Below, in pieces: positions 7,669 to 16,713 of a stretch of 64,000 bases of DNA. Position numbers and translations under genes: made by a program. The notes below the pieces were generated by a model. It had not been told where the DNA came from. It did not search any database and saw nothing but the letters and a program-made list of their open reading frames with translations. Source of the DNA: Actinomycetospora soli (GTDB lineage: Bacteria > Actinomycetota > Actinomycetes > Mycobacteriales > Pseudonocardiaceae); assembly GCF_021026295.1 (NCBI RefSeq), contig NZ_JAJNDA010000011.1:62001-126000 (forward strand). The letters run 5' to 3'. Positions within the stretch are counted from its first letter, which is position 1. Each line of letters opens with the position of its first letter.

Positions 7669-8286
7669 TCAGGACGCCCCGGCCACCAGCGCAGCCACGC
7701 GGGCGCGGCACGCCTCGTCGTCGGGAAGGGCCCCCGCCGCCCGGGCCTCCTCGAGCGACGGTGCCGCGGCGTCCTTGTCCGAGAGGATCAGGTCCCCAGC
7801 GGGTACATGCTCTGTCCAGGGCAGCTCGAGGGCGGGGTCGAGCGGGTTCACGCCGTGCTCCGCGCCCGGGTTGTAGGCCGTGGAGCAGAGGTAGGTGGCG
7901 ACGGTGCCGTCGACGAGCGCGAGGAACGCATGGCCGAGGCCCTCGGACAGGTAGACCGCGTTCAACGTCTCGCCGTCGAGCCGCACCGCGTCCCAGCGCC
8001 CGAAGGTGGGGGAGCCGACCCGGATGTCGACCACCACGTCGAGCAGCGCCCCGGACGAGCACTGCACGTACTTCGCCTGACCGGGCGGCACGTCCGCGTA
8101 GTGCAGCCCCCGAAGGACCCCGCGGCGGGATACGCTCGTGTTGGCCTGCGCCACATGCAGCGGGTGCCCGACCGTCCCGGCGAACACCTCCGCCTGGAAG
8201 GGCGCTGCGAACGCGCCGCGCGCGTCGGGGAAGACCGGCGGGGTGAACACCCACGCACCGGGCACCGCGAGTTCCTGGGCCTCCAC
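7669..8286 (-). CDS. dTDP-4-dehydrorhamnose 3,5-epimerase family protein
   Basis: This 205-residue cupin-fold protein resembles RmlC, which epimerises dTDP-4-keto-6-deoxyglucose at C3 and C5 during dTDP-L-rhamnose synthesis. The motif RRGVLRGLHYADVPPGQAK contains the catalytic base His (RGLHY), and VYLSEGLGHAFLAL followed by YLCSTAYNPGAEHGVNPLD matches the conserved end of the family fold. The length is slightly above the usual 180-200 because of an Ala-rich C-terminal extension. No other rhamnose gene is adjacent, so it could also act on another dTDP-keto sugar. The GTG at 8286 gives the normal family N-terminus (ELAVPGAWVFTPPVFPDARG); the open frame extends upstream without family sequence. 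Confidence 0.85.
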   Translation of the reverse strand: MEAQELAVPGAWVFTPPVFPDARGAFAAPFQAEVFAGTVGHPLHVAQANTSVSRRGVLRGLHYADVPPGQAKYVQCSSGALLDVVVDIRVGSPTFGRWDAVRLDGETLNAVYLSEGLGHAFLALVDGTVATYLCSTAYNPGAEHGVNPLDPALELPWTEHVPAGDLILSDKDAAAPSLEEARAAGALPDDEACRARVAALVAGAS

Positions 8287-8601
8287 GGCGCCGGACCCTA
8301 TCGGCCGCGGGGTCGGGAGCACCGGGAGCACGGCGACGCCTGTGACCGGTCCGACCCCGTCGGGGCGCAGACACCGCGCCCCGCGCACGCGAGGATCGAC
8401 CACCTCCGGGTCACCCCTGCCCGCTCCGCCCGTCGTGGGACACCCCTCCCCGGCGCCCGGCGGCGACCACCGCCCCCTGCGGACCCGACCGTCCGCGGCC
8501 GAGGGCGCACCCGTCGTCACCAGCCCCACCCGTCGTCACCGACCGGCTCCGCCGCGGGGCACGGGTCCCACCACCGCGACCACGACACGTAGGAGGACCG
8601 C
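8287..8601. other. Intergenic gap upstream of malic enzyme
   Basis: These 315 bases between divergent genes have no credible coding frame. A short direct repeat, CACCCGTCGTCACC, occurs twice around 8508-8540, and TAGGAGGA at 8590-8597 is the ribosome binding site of the malic enzyme gene. I see no clear promoter boxes or riboswitch. Confidence 0.5.
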
Positions 8602-9855
8602 GTGAGCAGCACGAGTTCCGTCCCGGCGGCCGACACCGGGTCCGCCACGGCCAGCGACCCGAGCGGCCGCGACCTCACCGAGGCCGACATCTTCGGCCCG
8701 CACGAGGGCGGGAAGCTCTCGATCGCGCCGACGGTGGCGCTCGCCGGCCGTCGCGACCTCTCCATCGCCTACACGCCCGGCGTCGCGAAGGTCAGCCGCG
8801 CCATCGCCGACGACGCCGCCCTCACCGCCCGCTACACCTGGACCCACCGGCTCGTCGCCGTGGTCAGTGACGGCACCGCCGTGCTCGGCCTCGGCGACAT
8901 CGGCCCGCGCGCGTCGCTGCCCGTGATGGAGGGCAAGTCGGCGCTGTTCAAGGCGTTCGCCGACCTCGACTCGATCCCGCTGGTGCTCGACACCACCGAC
9001 GTGGACGAGATCGTCCAGACCCTGGTGCACCTGCGGCCGAGTTTCGGGGCGGTCAACCTCGAGGACATCGCCGCCCCGCGGTGCTTCGAGATCGAGCGCC
9101 GGCTGATCGAGGCGCTGGACTGCCCGGTCATGCACGACGACCAGCACGGCACGGCCATCGTGGTGCTCGCCGCCCTGCGCGGGGCCGCCGCGGCCCTGGG
9201 GCGGGACCTCGAGCCGCTCAAGGTCGTCGTGAGCGGCGCGGGGGCCTCCGGCGTGGCGTGCGCCAAGATCCTGCTCGAGGCCGGCGTGGAGGACGTCACG
9301 GTGCTCGACTCCCGCGGGGTCATCCACACCGGCCGCGAGAACATGAACGTCGCCAAGTACGCGCTGGCCGAGCAGACGAACCCGCGCGGCCTGCGGGGCG
9401 ACCTCACGACGGCGCTCGCGGACGCGGACGTCTTCCTCGGCCTGTCCGGCTCCACGGTGCCCGAGGCCGTCATCGAGACGATGGCCGACGACGCCATCGT
9501 GTTCGCCCTGTCGAACCCGGACCCCGAGATCGACCCGGCCGTGGCCCGGAAGCACGCGTCCGTGGTCGCGACGGGGCGCAGCGACTACCCGAACCAGATC
9601 AACAACGTGCTGGCCTTCCCCGGCGTGTTCGCGGGCGCCCTGGACGCGTCGGCCCGCCGGATCACCGAGCACATGAAGCTCGCCGCGGCCGACGCCATCT
9701 TCACCATCGCGCAGGAGGAGCTCGGCGTCGACCACATCGTCCCGAGTGCCCTCGACCCCCGGGTGGCGCCCGCCGTGGCGAAGGCCGTGGCCGAGGCGGC
9801 GGGGCGGGACGGGGTGGTCCGGACGCACGTGGCCGAGGTCGCGAGCGACGGGTGA
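8602..9855 (+). CDS. NAD(P)-dependent malic enzyme
   Basis: This enzyme oxidatively decarboxylates malate to pyruvate, feeding gluconeogenesis or supplying reducing power. It is a 417-residue single-domain bacterial form without the phosphotransacetylase-like extension of MaeB. Visible motifs are SIAYTPGVAKVSRAI, the substrate/metal segment VNLEDIAAPRCFEIERRL and CPVMHDDQHGTAIVVLAAL, the nucleotide-binding loop VSGAGASGVACAKILLEAG, and ALSNPDPEIDP near the C-terminus. The GTG start at 8602 has an excellent TAGGAGGA site. The first about 25 residues are a low-complexity Ser/Ala/Thr leader. The gene stands alone and is followed by a hairpin at 9890. NAD versus NADP preference cannot be read with confidence. 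Confidence 0.94.
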   Translation: MSSTSSVPAADTGSATASDPSGRDLTEADIFGPHEGGKLSIAPTVALAGRRDLSIAYTPGVAKVSRAIADDAALTARYTWTHRLVAVVSDGTAVLGLGDIGPRASLPVMEGKSALFKAFADLDSIPLVLDTTDVDEIVQTLVHLRPSFGAVNLEDIAAPRCFEIERRLIEALDCPVMHDDQHGTAIVVLAALRGAAAALGRDLEPLKVVVSGAGASGVACAKILLEAGVEDVTVLDSRGVIHTGRENMNVAKYALAEQTNPRGLRGDLTTALADADVFLGLSGSTVPEAVIETMADDAIVFALSNPDPEIDPAVARKHASVVATGRSDYPNQINNVLAFPGVFAGALDASARRITEHMKLAAADAIFTIAQEELGVDHIVPSALDPRVAPAVAKAVAEAAGRDGVVRTHVAEVASDG

Positions 9856-9889
9856 CCGGGATCACCGTCGACGAGCGGCACGAACATCC

Positions 9890-9934
9890 GGGTGATCGGG
9901 TGTGAACCGATCGGGCAGTGGGTACCGATCACCC
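9890..9934. terminator. Inverted repeat after malic enzyme
   Basis: GGGTGATCGG (9890-9899) pairs perfectly with CCGATCACCC (9925-9934) across a 25-base loop, 35 bp after the malic enzyme stop codon. There is no T-tract, as is usual for actinomycete terminators. The loop is long, so a protein-binding site is an alternative. Confidence 0.5.
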
Positions 9935-10269
9935 CTCGCCGACGACCGCTGACGCTCCGGAGTTCGCACGCTTCGTGAGAGCGGGCACGCGTCTGAGTGA
10001 ATGGATGGCGGGGCGAACGACACGCGATCGGATCTGTGCCGTTCGTCGCCTCCACCGGCCGTCCTCGGACCGTTCACCGTCCGAGTTGAGACATACCCGT
10101 TGGACTTGATGCAGGCGACCGCGTGAGAGCGGACGGTCGGCGCCCGGGTGCACCCGACGGGGTGATGTGCCCGGACCTCGACGGGGTGTCCTTCGTTGCG
10201 GAGATCAGAAGGCGGTCCGACCGACCCACTCGGGTCGGGGGGTGCACCGCCGGTGAAGGGGTCGATCGC
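9935..10269. other. Leader region of the cyclic-di-GMP gene
   Basis: These 335 bases hold no confident gene. The stretch 10010-10055 contains an imperfect inverted repeat (GCGAACG with CGTTCG). The open frame of the downstream gene extends back to 10123, but that part lacks family sequence and a ribosome binding site. I looked for the conserved bases of a cyclic-di-GMP riboswitch and did not find them. Confidence 0.45.
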
Positions 10270-13221
10270 GTGAACGGAGCCAGGCGGATGCCGCGACTCG
10301 CCGTCGTCCGGGTGGCGGACGCCGACGCGTCCGACGTGCCCGCGGCCGTCGGCGAGCCGATCTCCGTCCCGGTCCACGCCGACACCCCGCGCAGCGACCT
10401 CGCCCCCGAGCAGGCCGCGCGGTCGTCGTACCGCCCGGCCGAGGACCGGGCCCCGGAGGACGACGCCCCGGGCCGGTGCGAGGCGGACACGCTCCCGACC
10501 GTCCCGCGCGGTCGTCCCGCCCGCACCGACGCCTCGTCGGGCCGTCCGAGCCCCCGCCCGCGCGAGGACGCGTCGGCCCGGCGCCGGCCCGCGCACCGGG
10601 CCGCCACGACGACCGCCCCGGAGGTCAGCCCGGTCGAGGCCGCCACGGTCGCCGCGGCCCCGGTCGCCGCGCCCGAGGGCACCGACCCGCTGCTGGAGCT
10701 GCTCCCGGAGGGGCCCGTCGTCGTCGTCGACGCCGACGGCCTCGTGGTCACCGCCTCCCGGGAGTTCGCCCGTCTCGTCGGCGCGCCGGTGGGGGAGATG
10801 GCCGGGACGTCGGTCGACACCTGGGTCGTCACCACCGCGAGCGGCTCCAGCGAGCGCGGCGAGGTCCGGCGACGCGGCGGGACGACGGTGCCGGTGCGCC
10901 TCGTGCGCTGGAACCGCCTGCCGGGGACCCCGCACCGCGCGCTGGTCGTCGTCGACGTCAGCGACCTCGACGAGGACGAGGTGGTGCGCCGCGCCGTGCA
11001 CTCCGCCGTCGCCGACGAGCGCCGCCGCCTCGAGGGCCTCACGCGGCTCGCCCAGGTCGGCTCCTGGGAGAACGACCGCACGGTCGACGCCTGGTCCTTC
11101 TCCTCGGTCGCCCGCACCCTGTTCGGGCTCCCCGCCCGCGGGACGGTCGGCCGCGCGACCGTCGCCGAGTGCGTCCACCCGATGGACCGCCCGCAGGTCA
11201 CCGCCCGCTGGACGGCGATGGTCGAGACCGGTGCGCGGCTCGACCTCGAGGTCCGCCCGGCCCACGACCCGTCGCGGCTGCTGCACGTCCGGGCGGAGCG
11301 CACCGCGGTCGGCCACCGCACGGTGGTGGCGGGCTCGGTGGAGGACGTCACGGAGCGCCGCGCCCTCGAGACGCGGATGCGCACCTCGAGCCGCCGCTTC
11401 ACCGACCTGCTGGCCGTCGCGCCCGTCGGCGTCGCGATCTTCGACGACCACGAGCGCCTCGTGCAGGCCAACCAGTCGCTGTGCCGGCTGCTCGGCGAGG
11501 GCCAGGAGTCGCTGCGCGGCCGCCGCGCCGACGAGCTGCTCGACCTCGCCGCCGAGCAGGGCCCCGACACCGTCGCGATGCCGACGCCGCTGCTCGCGCG
11601 GCCGGCGGGCTCCGCCGGCTCGATCAGCTGGTCCTGCGCGGCACGGGCGCTGCGCCGACGCGAGCGGGGTGCCCGCGGCGAGTTCACCGACCCGGTGTGG
11701 TGCGAGCTGCACGTGTCGGTCTCGGTCGACGACGCGGGCGGCGCCACCCACCTCGTCGTCTTCACCGACGTCACCGAGAACCGCCGCGTCGAGGCCTCCC
11801 TGCGCCACCAGGCGATGCACGACGAGCTCACCGGGCTGCCCAACCGTCGGGCCCTGACGCGGGCCGTGTCGCACCTGCTCGCGGGCCCGACCGCCCGCCG
11901 CACCGCCGTCCTGTTCTGCGACCTGGACAACTTCAAGCGGGTCAACGACTCCCTCGGTCACGACGCCGGCGACGAGCTGCTCGTCTGGCTCGCCGACCGC
12001 CTGCGCGACGGCCTGCCGCCCGGCTGCACCGCGACCCGCCACTCCGGCGACGAGTTCGTGGTCCTCTGCGCCGACGTCGACGCGCACGGCGGGCTCGACG
12101 CCCTCACCGACCTCGTCGGGAAGCTGCTGCGCACGGCGGTGCCGGTGCACGGCCAGCTGGTCCGCGTCTCGGCGACCATCGGCGCCGCCGTCGGGGCCGC
12201 CCTCGGCCTCGTCGCCACGGTCGACGGCCTCGAGGTCGACCCGTTCGCCGACCCCGTCGCCGGCGTCCTCGCCGCGGCCCGCGCCGACGCCGAGGACACC
12301 GAGGCGCCGGAGCACCCCGCCACCGCCGACCTCATCCGCTTCGCCGACGCCGCGCTGTTCGAGGCCAAGAGCGGCAGCACCCGGGTCGCGCTGGCCGACG
12401 AGGCGATCATGCGGGGCGCGGACGAGGCGCTGCGCCTGGAGATGCAGCTGCGCCAGGCGCTGGTGAACGACGAGCTGGTGCTGCACTTCCAGCCCGTGGT
12501 CGGGCCCGACGGCTGTGTGCAGACCGCCGAGGCGCTGGTGCGCTGGCAGCACCCCGAGCACGGCCTGATCTTCCCGGACAAGTTCCTGCCGATCGCCGAG
12601 GCCGCGGACCTGCTGGGCGAGCTCGACCGCTGGGTGCTCCGGACCGCCGTGCGCGAGGCCGCCACCTGGCCGGCCTACGGTGACCGCCCGGCCGCGTCGG
12701 TCGCGGTGAACCTCGCGGGCCTGCTGCCCGGCGACCCCGACTTCCTCGCCACGGTCGACGAGGCCGTCGCGGAGTCCGGGCTGCCCTGGGACCGGCTCGT
12801 GCTGGAGCTGGTGGAGACCTGCCTGGCCGACCTGCCGCCCTCGACGCTGCGCGAGATGAACGAGCTGATCGCGGCGGGCGTGCGGTTCGCGGTGGACGAC
12901 TTCGGCACCGGCTACTCGTCGCTCTCCCGGCTCACCGGCCTGCCCGCGCAGATCGTCAAGCTCGACCGCGGATTCGTCCGCGGCGTCGCCACCGGCGAGT
13001 CGGACCGGGCGGTGGCCCGCGCGGTCGTCGAGCTCGCCGCCGCCATCGGCCAGACCTGCGTCGCCGAGGGCGTCGAGGACGCCGACCAGTTCGCCGTGCT
13101 GCGCGACCTGGGTGTGGACGCCTACCAGGGCTGGCTGTTCGCCCGGGCCATGCCCGGCCCGAAACTCGCCGAGATCCTCGCTCGTGGGCCGATCGCGCCG
13201 GACGTGGCGGACGCCTCCTAA
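10270..13221 (+). CDS. PAS-GGDEF-EAL cyclic-di-GMP turnover protein
   Basis: This cytoplasmic signalling enzyme of about 983 residues can potentially make and break cyclic-di-GMP. A disordered, Arg/Pro-rich N-terminus is followed by PAS-like domains at about 138-230, 257-375 and 377-510, then GGDEF at about 520-715 and EAL at about 725-975. The GGDEF signature is SGDEF (Ser592), a permitted variant, and no RxxD inhibitory site precedes it. About 35 acidic residues are inserted before DLIRFADAALFEAK. The EAL domain looks intact: AEALVRWQHPEHG, VDDFGTGYSSLSRL, KLDRGFVRGV and CVAEGVED keep the metal and catalytic residues. GTG 10270 is preceded by AAGGGG; an in-frame start at 10123 has no ribosome binding site. 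Monocistronic. Confidence 0.9.
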   Translation: MNGARRMPRLAVVRVADADASDVPAAVGEPISVPVHADTPRSDLAPEQAARSSYRPAEDRAPEDDAPGRCEADTLPTVPRGRPARTDASSGRPSPRPREDASARRRPAHRAATTTAPEVSPVEAATVAAAPVAAPEGTDPLLELLPEGPVVVVDADGLVVTASREFARLVGAPVGEMAGTSVDTWVVTTASGSSERGEVRRRGGTTVPVRLVRWNRLPGTPHRALVVVDVSDLDEDEVVRRAVHSAVADERRRLEGLTRLAQVGSWENDRTVDAWSFSSVARTLFGLPARGTVGRATVAECVHPMDRPQVTARWTAMVETGARLDLEVRPAHDPSRLLHVRAERTAVGHRTVVAGSVEDVTERRALETRMRTSSRRFTDLLAVAPVGVAIFDDHERLVQANQSLCRLLGEGQESLRGRRADELLDLAAEQGPDTVAMPTPLLARPAGSAGSISWSCAARALRRRERGARGEFTDPVWCELHVSVSVDDAGGATHLVVFTDVTENRRVEASLRHQAMHDELTGLPNRRALTRAVSHLLAGPTARRTAVLFCDLDNFKRVNDSLGHDAGDELLVWLADRLRDGLPPGCTATRHSGDEFVVLCADVDAHGGLDALTDLVGKLLRTAVPVHGQLVRVSATIGAAVGAALGLVATVDGLEVDPFADPVAGVLAAARADAEDTEAPEHPATADLIRFADAALFEAKSGSTRVALADEAIMRGADEALRLEMQLRQALVNDELVLHFQPVVGPDGCVQTAEALVRWQHPEHGLIFPDKFLPIAEAADLLGELDRWVLRTAVREAATWPAYGDRPAASVAVNLAGLLPGDPDFLATVDEAVAESGLPWDRLVLELVETCLADLPPSTLREMNELIAAGVRFAVDDFGTGYSSLSRLTGLPAQIVKLDRGFVRGVATGESDRAVARAVVELAAAIGQTCVAEGVEDADQFAVLRDLGVDAYQGWLFARAMPGPKLAEILARGPIAPDVADAS

Positions 13222-13316
13222 GGGCGTTTCGCGCGCGGGTCGCGGGTCGTTCGGTTACGGTTCTGCGACCCAGGCGGCCGACCAGGCGCCGCCCTGGCCG
13301 CGGAGGAACCACTGCG

Positions 13317-14348
13317 GTGATCGAGTTCTCCGACGTGCGCAAGGCCTATCCCGACGGCACGGTCGCACTCCAGTCCCTCTCGCTGACCGCCCGCGAGGGT
13401 GAGATCACGGTGCTGGTCGGCCCCTCGGGGTGTGGGAAGACGACCACGCTCCGGATGGTCAACCGCATGGTGGACCCGTCGTCGGGAACGATCCGGCTGG
13501 ACGGCGTCGACGTGTCCACCCAGGACCCCCCGACGCTGCGGCGCGGCATCGGCTACGTCATCCAGAACGCCGGGCTGTTCCCGCATCGCACGGTGCTGGA
13601 CAACGTCGCGACGGTGCCCGTCCTGCTCGGCCGCAGCCGCGCCGAGGCCCGCTCGGCGGCCGGGGAGCTGCTCGAACGGGTGGGTCTCGACCCGCGCGTC
13701 GGCAGCCGCTACCCCGCGCAGCTCTCGGGTGGTCAGCAGCAGCGCGTCGGCGTCGCCCGCGCGCTCGCCGGCGACGCCCCCGTGCTGCTCATGGACGAGC
13801 CGTTCTCGGCGGTCGACCCCGTCGTGCGCGCGGACCTGCAGGACGAGCTGCTGCGCCTGCAGTCCGAGCTCGGCCGCACGATCCTGTTCGTCACCCACGA
13901 CATCGACGAGGCCATCCGCCTCGGCGACATGGTCGCCGTGCTGCGCGTCGGCGGCACGCTCGCGCAGTTCGCGCCGCCCGCGGACCTGCTCGCGGCGCCG
14001 GTCGACGACTTCGTCGCCGGCTTCGTCGGCCGCGACCGCGGCTACCGGCGGCTCCAGTTCGTCGGGGCGGGCTCGCTGGCCCTGAGTTCCTTCCCGACGA
14101 CGGGCGACGGCTGGCTGCTCGTCGTCGACGACGACGGACGGCCCACGGGCTGGCGGCAGGGCGACGACCACGTGGCCCTCGGCACGGTCCACGAGGAGGG
14201 CGAGTCGTTGCGCAGCGCGCTCGACGCCGCGCTCAGCTCCCCCTCGGGCCGCGGGGTGGCCGTCGACGAGGACGGCAAGGTGATCGGTGGCATCGAGCCC
14301 GAGGCCGTGATCACCCTGCTGCACGCGTCGGCGGAGCCGGCCCGGTGA
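13317..14348 (+). CDS. opuCA: Osmoprotectant ABC transporter, ATP-binding subunit
   Basis: This 343-residue ATPase powers import of glycine betaine, choline, carnitine or a similar osmolyte. Walker A is GPSGCGKTTTLRMVN, the signature LSGGQQQRVGVARALA, Walker B VLLMDEPFSAVDP and the switch histidine is in FVTHDIDEA. The C-terminal about 90 residues form a CBS-like regulatory segment (VVDDDGRPTGW, VDEDGKVIGGIEPEA), as in OpuCA/ProV. GTG 13317 follows GGAGGAACCACTGCG. It is the first gene of a four-gene operon and overlaps the next gene by four bases (GTGA). The 95 bp upstream gap contains the likely promoter but no motif I can identify. Confidence 0.93.
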   Translation: MIEFSDVRKAYPDGTVALQSLSLTAREGEITVLVGPSGCGKTTTLRMVNRMVDPSSGTIRLDGVDVSTQDPPTLRRGIGYVIQNAGLFPHRTVLDNVATVPVLLGRSRAEARSAAGELLERVGLDPRVGSRYPAQLSGGQQQRVGVARALAGDAPVLLMDEPFSAVDPVVRADLQDELLRLQSELGRTILFVTHDIDEAIRLGDMVAVLRVGGTLAQFAPPADLLAAPVDDFVAGFVGRDRGYRRLQFVGAGSLALSSFPTTGDGWLLVVDDDGRPTGWRQGDDHVALGTVHEEGESLRSALDAALSSPSGRGVAVDEDGKVIGGIEPEAVITLLHASAEPAR

Positions 14349-14992
14349 GGCTGTTCGGCGCGGACATCCTCCCGCTGGCGGCCGAGCACATCGTCCTCGC
14401 GCTGGTGCCGGTGCTGCTGGGCCTCGTCATCAGCCTGCCGCTGGGCTGGTGGGCGTGGCGCTCGCGCGGCGCACGACGCATCCTGCTGCCGCTGACCGGC
14501 GTGCTCTACACGATCCCGTCGCTCGCGCTGTTCGTCGTCATGCCGATCGTGCTCGGCACCCGGATCCTCGACCCGGTCAACGTGGTCGTCGCCCTGACCG
14601 TCTACGCCGTCGCGCTGCTGGTCCGCAGCGTCGTCGACGGCCTGGACGAGGTGCCCTCGGAGGTCCTGACGGCGGGTGTGGCCATGGGCTACCGGCCGCT
14701 CGGCCTCCTGGTCGGCGTGCAGCTGCCGCTGGCGGTGCCGGTGCTGATCGCGGGCGTGCGGGTCGCGGCGGTGAGCTCGTTCAGCCTCGTCGCCGTCGGC
14801 GCGATCATCGGCCAGGGCGCGCTCGGGGCGCTGTTCACCCAGGGGTTCGAGCGGTTCTACACGGCCCAGATCGTGTTCGGGCTCGTCTCGATCCTGGTCC
14901 TCGCGCTGGTGGTCGACGCGCTGCTGATGCTGCTCGGTCGTCTCCTCGCCCCGTGGGCCGCGGCGCGCGCGCCGAAGAAGCAGGGGGTCTGA
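14345..14992 (+). CDS. opuCB: Osmoprotectant ABC transporter, permease subunit
   Basis: This 215-residue membrane subunit has about five to six spans and forms half of the translocation pore. The cytoplasmic coupling segment EVPSEVLTAGVAMGYRPLGL, with the following LPLAVPVLIAGVRVAAVSS, is the EAA-type loop that docks on the ATPase. GVLYTIPSLALFVVMPIVLG is the conserved helix of OpuCB/ProW-type permeases. The GTG start overlaps the stop of the ATPase gene, and the stop is one base before the next gene, so translation is probably coupled. The C-terminus is basic (RAPKKQGV). Confidence 0.92.
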   Translation: MRLFGADILPLAAEHIVLALVPVLLGLVISLPLGWWAWRSRGARRILLPLTGVLYTIPSLALFVVMPIVLGTRILDPVNVVVALTVYAVALLVRSVVDGLDEVPSEVLTAGVAMGYRPLGLLVGVQLPLAVPVLIAGVRVAAVSSFSLVAVGAIIGQGALGALFTQGFERFYTAQIVFGLVSILVLALVVDALLMLLGRLLAPWAAARAPKKQGV

Positions 14993-14993
14993 C

Positions 14994-15710
14994 GTGCTGT
15001 CGAGTCTCATCGCCTGGTTCGGCGCCCCTGCGCAGTGGTCGGCGGCGGCCGGCATCCCCACCCGCCTGCTCCAGCACCTCGGGTACACCGCCCTCTCCGT
15101 GCTGGTCGGCGCCGTCATCGCCGTCCCGGTCGGGCTCTACATCGGCCACACCGGCCGGGGGCGCCTGCTGGTGGTCGGCCTCGCGAACGGCCTGCGCGCG
15201 CTGCCCGAGCTCGGCGTCCTCGTGCTGTTCGTGCTGCTCCTCGGGCTGGGCCTCACCCCCGTGGTCCTGGCGCTGATGCTGCTCGCGATCCCGCCGCTGC
15301 TCGCCGGCACCTACGCCGGCATCTCCGGGGTCGACCCGGCCGCCGTCGACGCCGCGCGGGGCATGGGGATGACCGAACGGCAGATCCTGTTCGGCGTCGA
15401 ACTGCCCAACGCGCTGCCGCTCATGGTCGCCGGGCTGCGGACCGCGACCCTGCAGGTCGTCGCCACCGCCACGATCGCGGCGTTCGTCTCGCTCGGCGGC
15501 CTCGGCCGCTACATCGTCGACGGCCAGGCCCAGCGCGACTTCACGCAGATGGCCGGCGGCGCGATCCTCGTCGCCCTGCTCGCGATCGTGCTCGAGGTCG
15601 CGCTGCAGGGCGTGCAGCGGGCGGTCACGCCCGGCACCCGCGCCCGTCCCGCGTCCGACCCCGCCACACCCGCCGTCGGGAAGCCCGACACCGTCACTGC
15701 TGGAGGCTGA
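14994..15710 (+). CDS. opuCD: Osmoprotectant ABC transporter, second permease subunit
   Basis: This 238-residue partner permease has the same family features: NGLRALPELGVLVLFVLLLG in the membrane, and GVDPAAVDAARGMGMTERQI with LPNALPLMVAGLRTA as the coupling loop. The segment TIAAFVSLGGLGRYIVDG is typical of OpuCB/OpuCD. A Pro/Ala-rich C-terminal tail of about 25 residues is likely cytoplasmic and disordered. It starts with GTG one base after the preceding stop, and its TGA overlaps the ATG of the binding-protein gene. Two different permeases beside one ATPase and one lipoprotein is the normal OpuC arrangement. Confidence 0.92.
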   Translation: MLSSLIAWFGAPAQWSAAAGIPTRLLQHLGYTALSVLVGAVIAVPVGLYIGHTGRGRLLVVGLANGLRALPELGVLVLFVLLLGLGLTPVVLALMLLAIPPLLAGTYAGISGVDPAAVDAARGMGMTERQILFGVELPNALPLMVAGLRTATLQVVATATIAAFVSLGGLGRYIVDGQAQRDFTQMAGGAILVALLAIVLEVALQGVQRAVTPGTRARPASDPATPAVGKPDTVTAGG

Positions 15711-16642
15711 TGCTCGTGAGACCGACCCGCGCCCTGGGCGCCTCGTTCCTGGCCGCCCTCGCGCTGCTCGTCGCCGCGTGCGGGGGCGGTGGGGGCGACC
15801 CGCTGGCCTCCCAACCGCAGGCCCCCGCCGCGACCGACACCATCCGGGTCGGCTCGGCGAACTTCACCGAGAACCGGCTGCTCGCCGAGATCTACGCGAC
15901 CGCGCTGTCGATCCGCGGCGTGAAGGTCGAGCGGCAGTTCGGCATCGGCAGCCGTGAGACCTACTTCCCGGGCCTGCGCGACGGGTCGATCGACCTCGTG
16001 CCGGAGTACACCGGCAACCTGCTGCAGTACCTCGACGGGCAGGCCACGGCCACGGCACCGGCCGACGTGTACCAGCAGGTGGTGGCGAAGCTGCCGCCGT
16101 CGCTGAAGGTCCTGCAGGCCAGCCCGGCCGAGGACAAGGACGCGGTGGTGGTCACCCGCGCGTTCGCCACGCAGAACAACCTCACCTCGCTGGACCAGAT
16201 CGGCCCGCTGTGCGGGAACATCGTCTTCGGCGGACCGCCCGAGTTCCAGACGCGGCCCTACGGGATCCCGGGCATCCAGAAGTCCTACGGGTGCACGTTC
16301 AAGGAGTTCCGCTCGCTCGACGCCGGTGGTCCGCTCACCGTCGCCGCGCTGCGGGACGGGTCGATCCAGGCCGCGGACCTGTTCACCACGGACCCGTCGA
16401 TCCCGAACAACGACTTCGTGATCCTGCAGGACCCGAAGTCGAACTTCGCCGCGCAGCAGGTCGTGCCGCTGATCAACGCGTCGAAGCTCGGTAACCCGGC
16501 CGTGGCCGACGTGCTCAACCTGATCTCGCAGAAGATGGACACCGCGACGCTGACGGACCTGAACAAGCGTCTGGACGCGCCGGACAAGCCGGACCCCGCC
16601 CAGGTGGCCCGGGACTGGCTGTCGTCGGCCGGGATCGGCTGA
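15710..16642 (+). CDS. opuCC: Osmoprotectant-binding lipoprotein
   Basis: This substrate-binding subunit is anchored outside the membrane. The signal peptide ends in LALLVAACGG, a good lipobox (LVAAC), so the Cys is expected to be lipidated. The mature part begins with a Gly-rich spacer, then IRVGSANFTENRLLAEIYA and the family segment RDGSIDLVPEYTGNLLQYL, typical of OpuAC/OpuCC quaternary-amine receptors. Length is 310 residues from ATG 15710, or 308 from GTG 15716. The second has better spacing from the GGAGG at 15702 and may be the true start. It is the last gene of the operon; a strong hairpin follows at 16663. Confidence 0.92.
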   Translation: MLVRPTRALGASFLAALALLVAACGGGGGDPLASQPQAPAATDTIRVGSANFTENRLLAEIYATALSIRGVKVERQFGIGSRETYFPGLRDGSIDLVPEYTGNLLQYLDGQATATAPADVYQQVVAKLPPSLKVLQASPAEDKDAVVVTRAFATQNNLTSLDQIGPLCGNIVFGGPPEFQTRPYGIPGIQKSYGCTFKEFRSLDAGGPLTVAALRDGSIQAADLFTTDPSIPNNDFVILQDPKSNFAAQQVVPLINASKLGNPAVADVLNLISQKMDTATLTDLNKRLDAPDKPDPAQVARDWLSSAGIG

Positions 16643-16662
16643 CCGGAGCACCCCTCCCGCAC

Positions 16663-16713
16663 GAACGAACGGCACTCTCGCGCACATAGATGCTGCGAGA
16701 GTGCCGTTCGTTC
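16663..16713. terminator. Perfect 19 bp hairpin between convergent genes
   Basis: GAACGAACGGCACTCTCGC (16663-16681) pairs without mismatch with its complement at 16695-16713 across a 13-base loop that can pair further (GCA/TGC). It closes the osmoprotectant operon. Its right arm reaches into the stop codon (16712-16714) of the convergent DUF6104 gene, so it can terminate both transcripts. There is no T-tract. Confidence 0.8.

Noticed and set aside
9935-10269. Cyclic-di-GMP riboswitch upstream of the GGDEF-EAL gene
   Set aside because: The conserved GEMM core bases and paired stems could not be found on either strand.
9862-12561. 899-codon minus-strand frame opposite the GGDEF-EAL gene
   Set aside because: Shadow frame with no motifs; the + strand carries PAS, GGDEF and EAL signatures.
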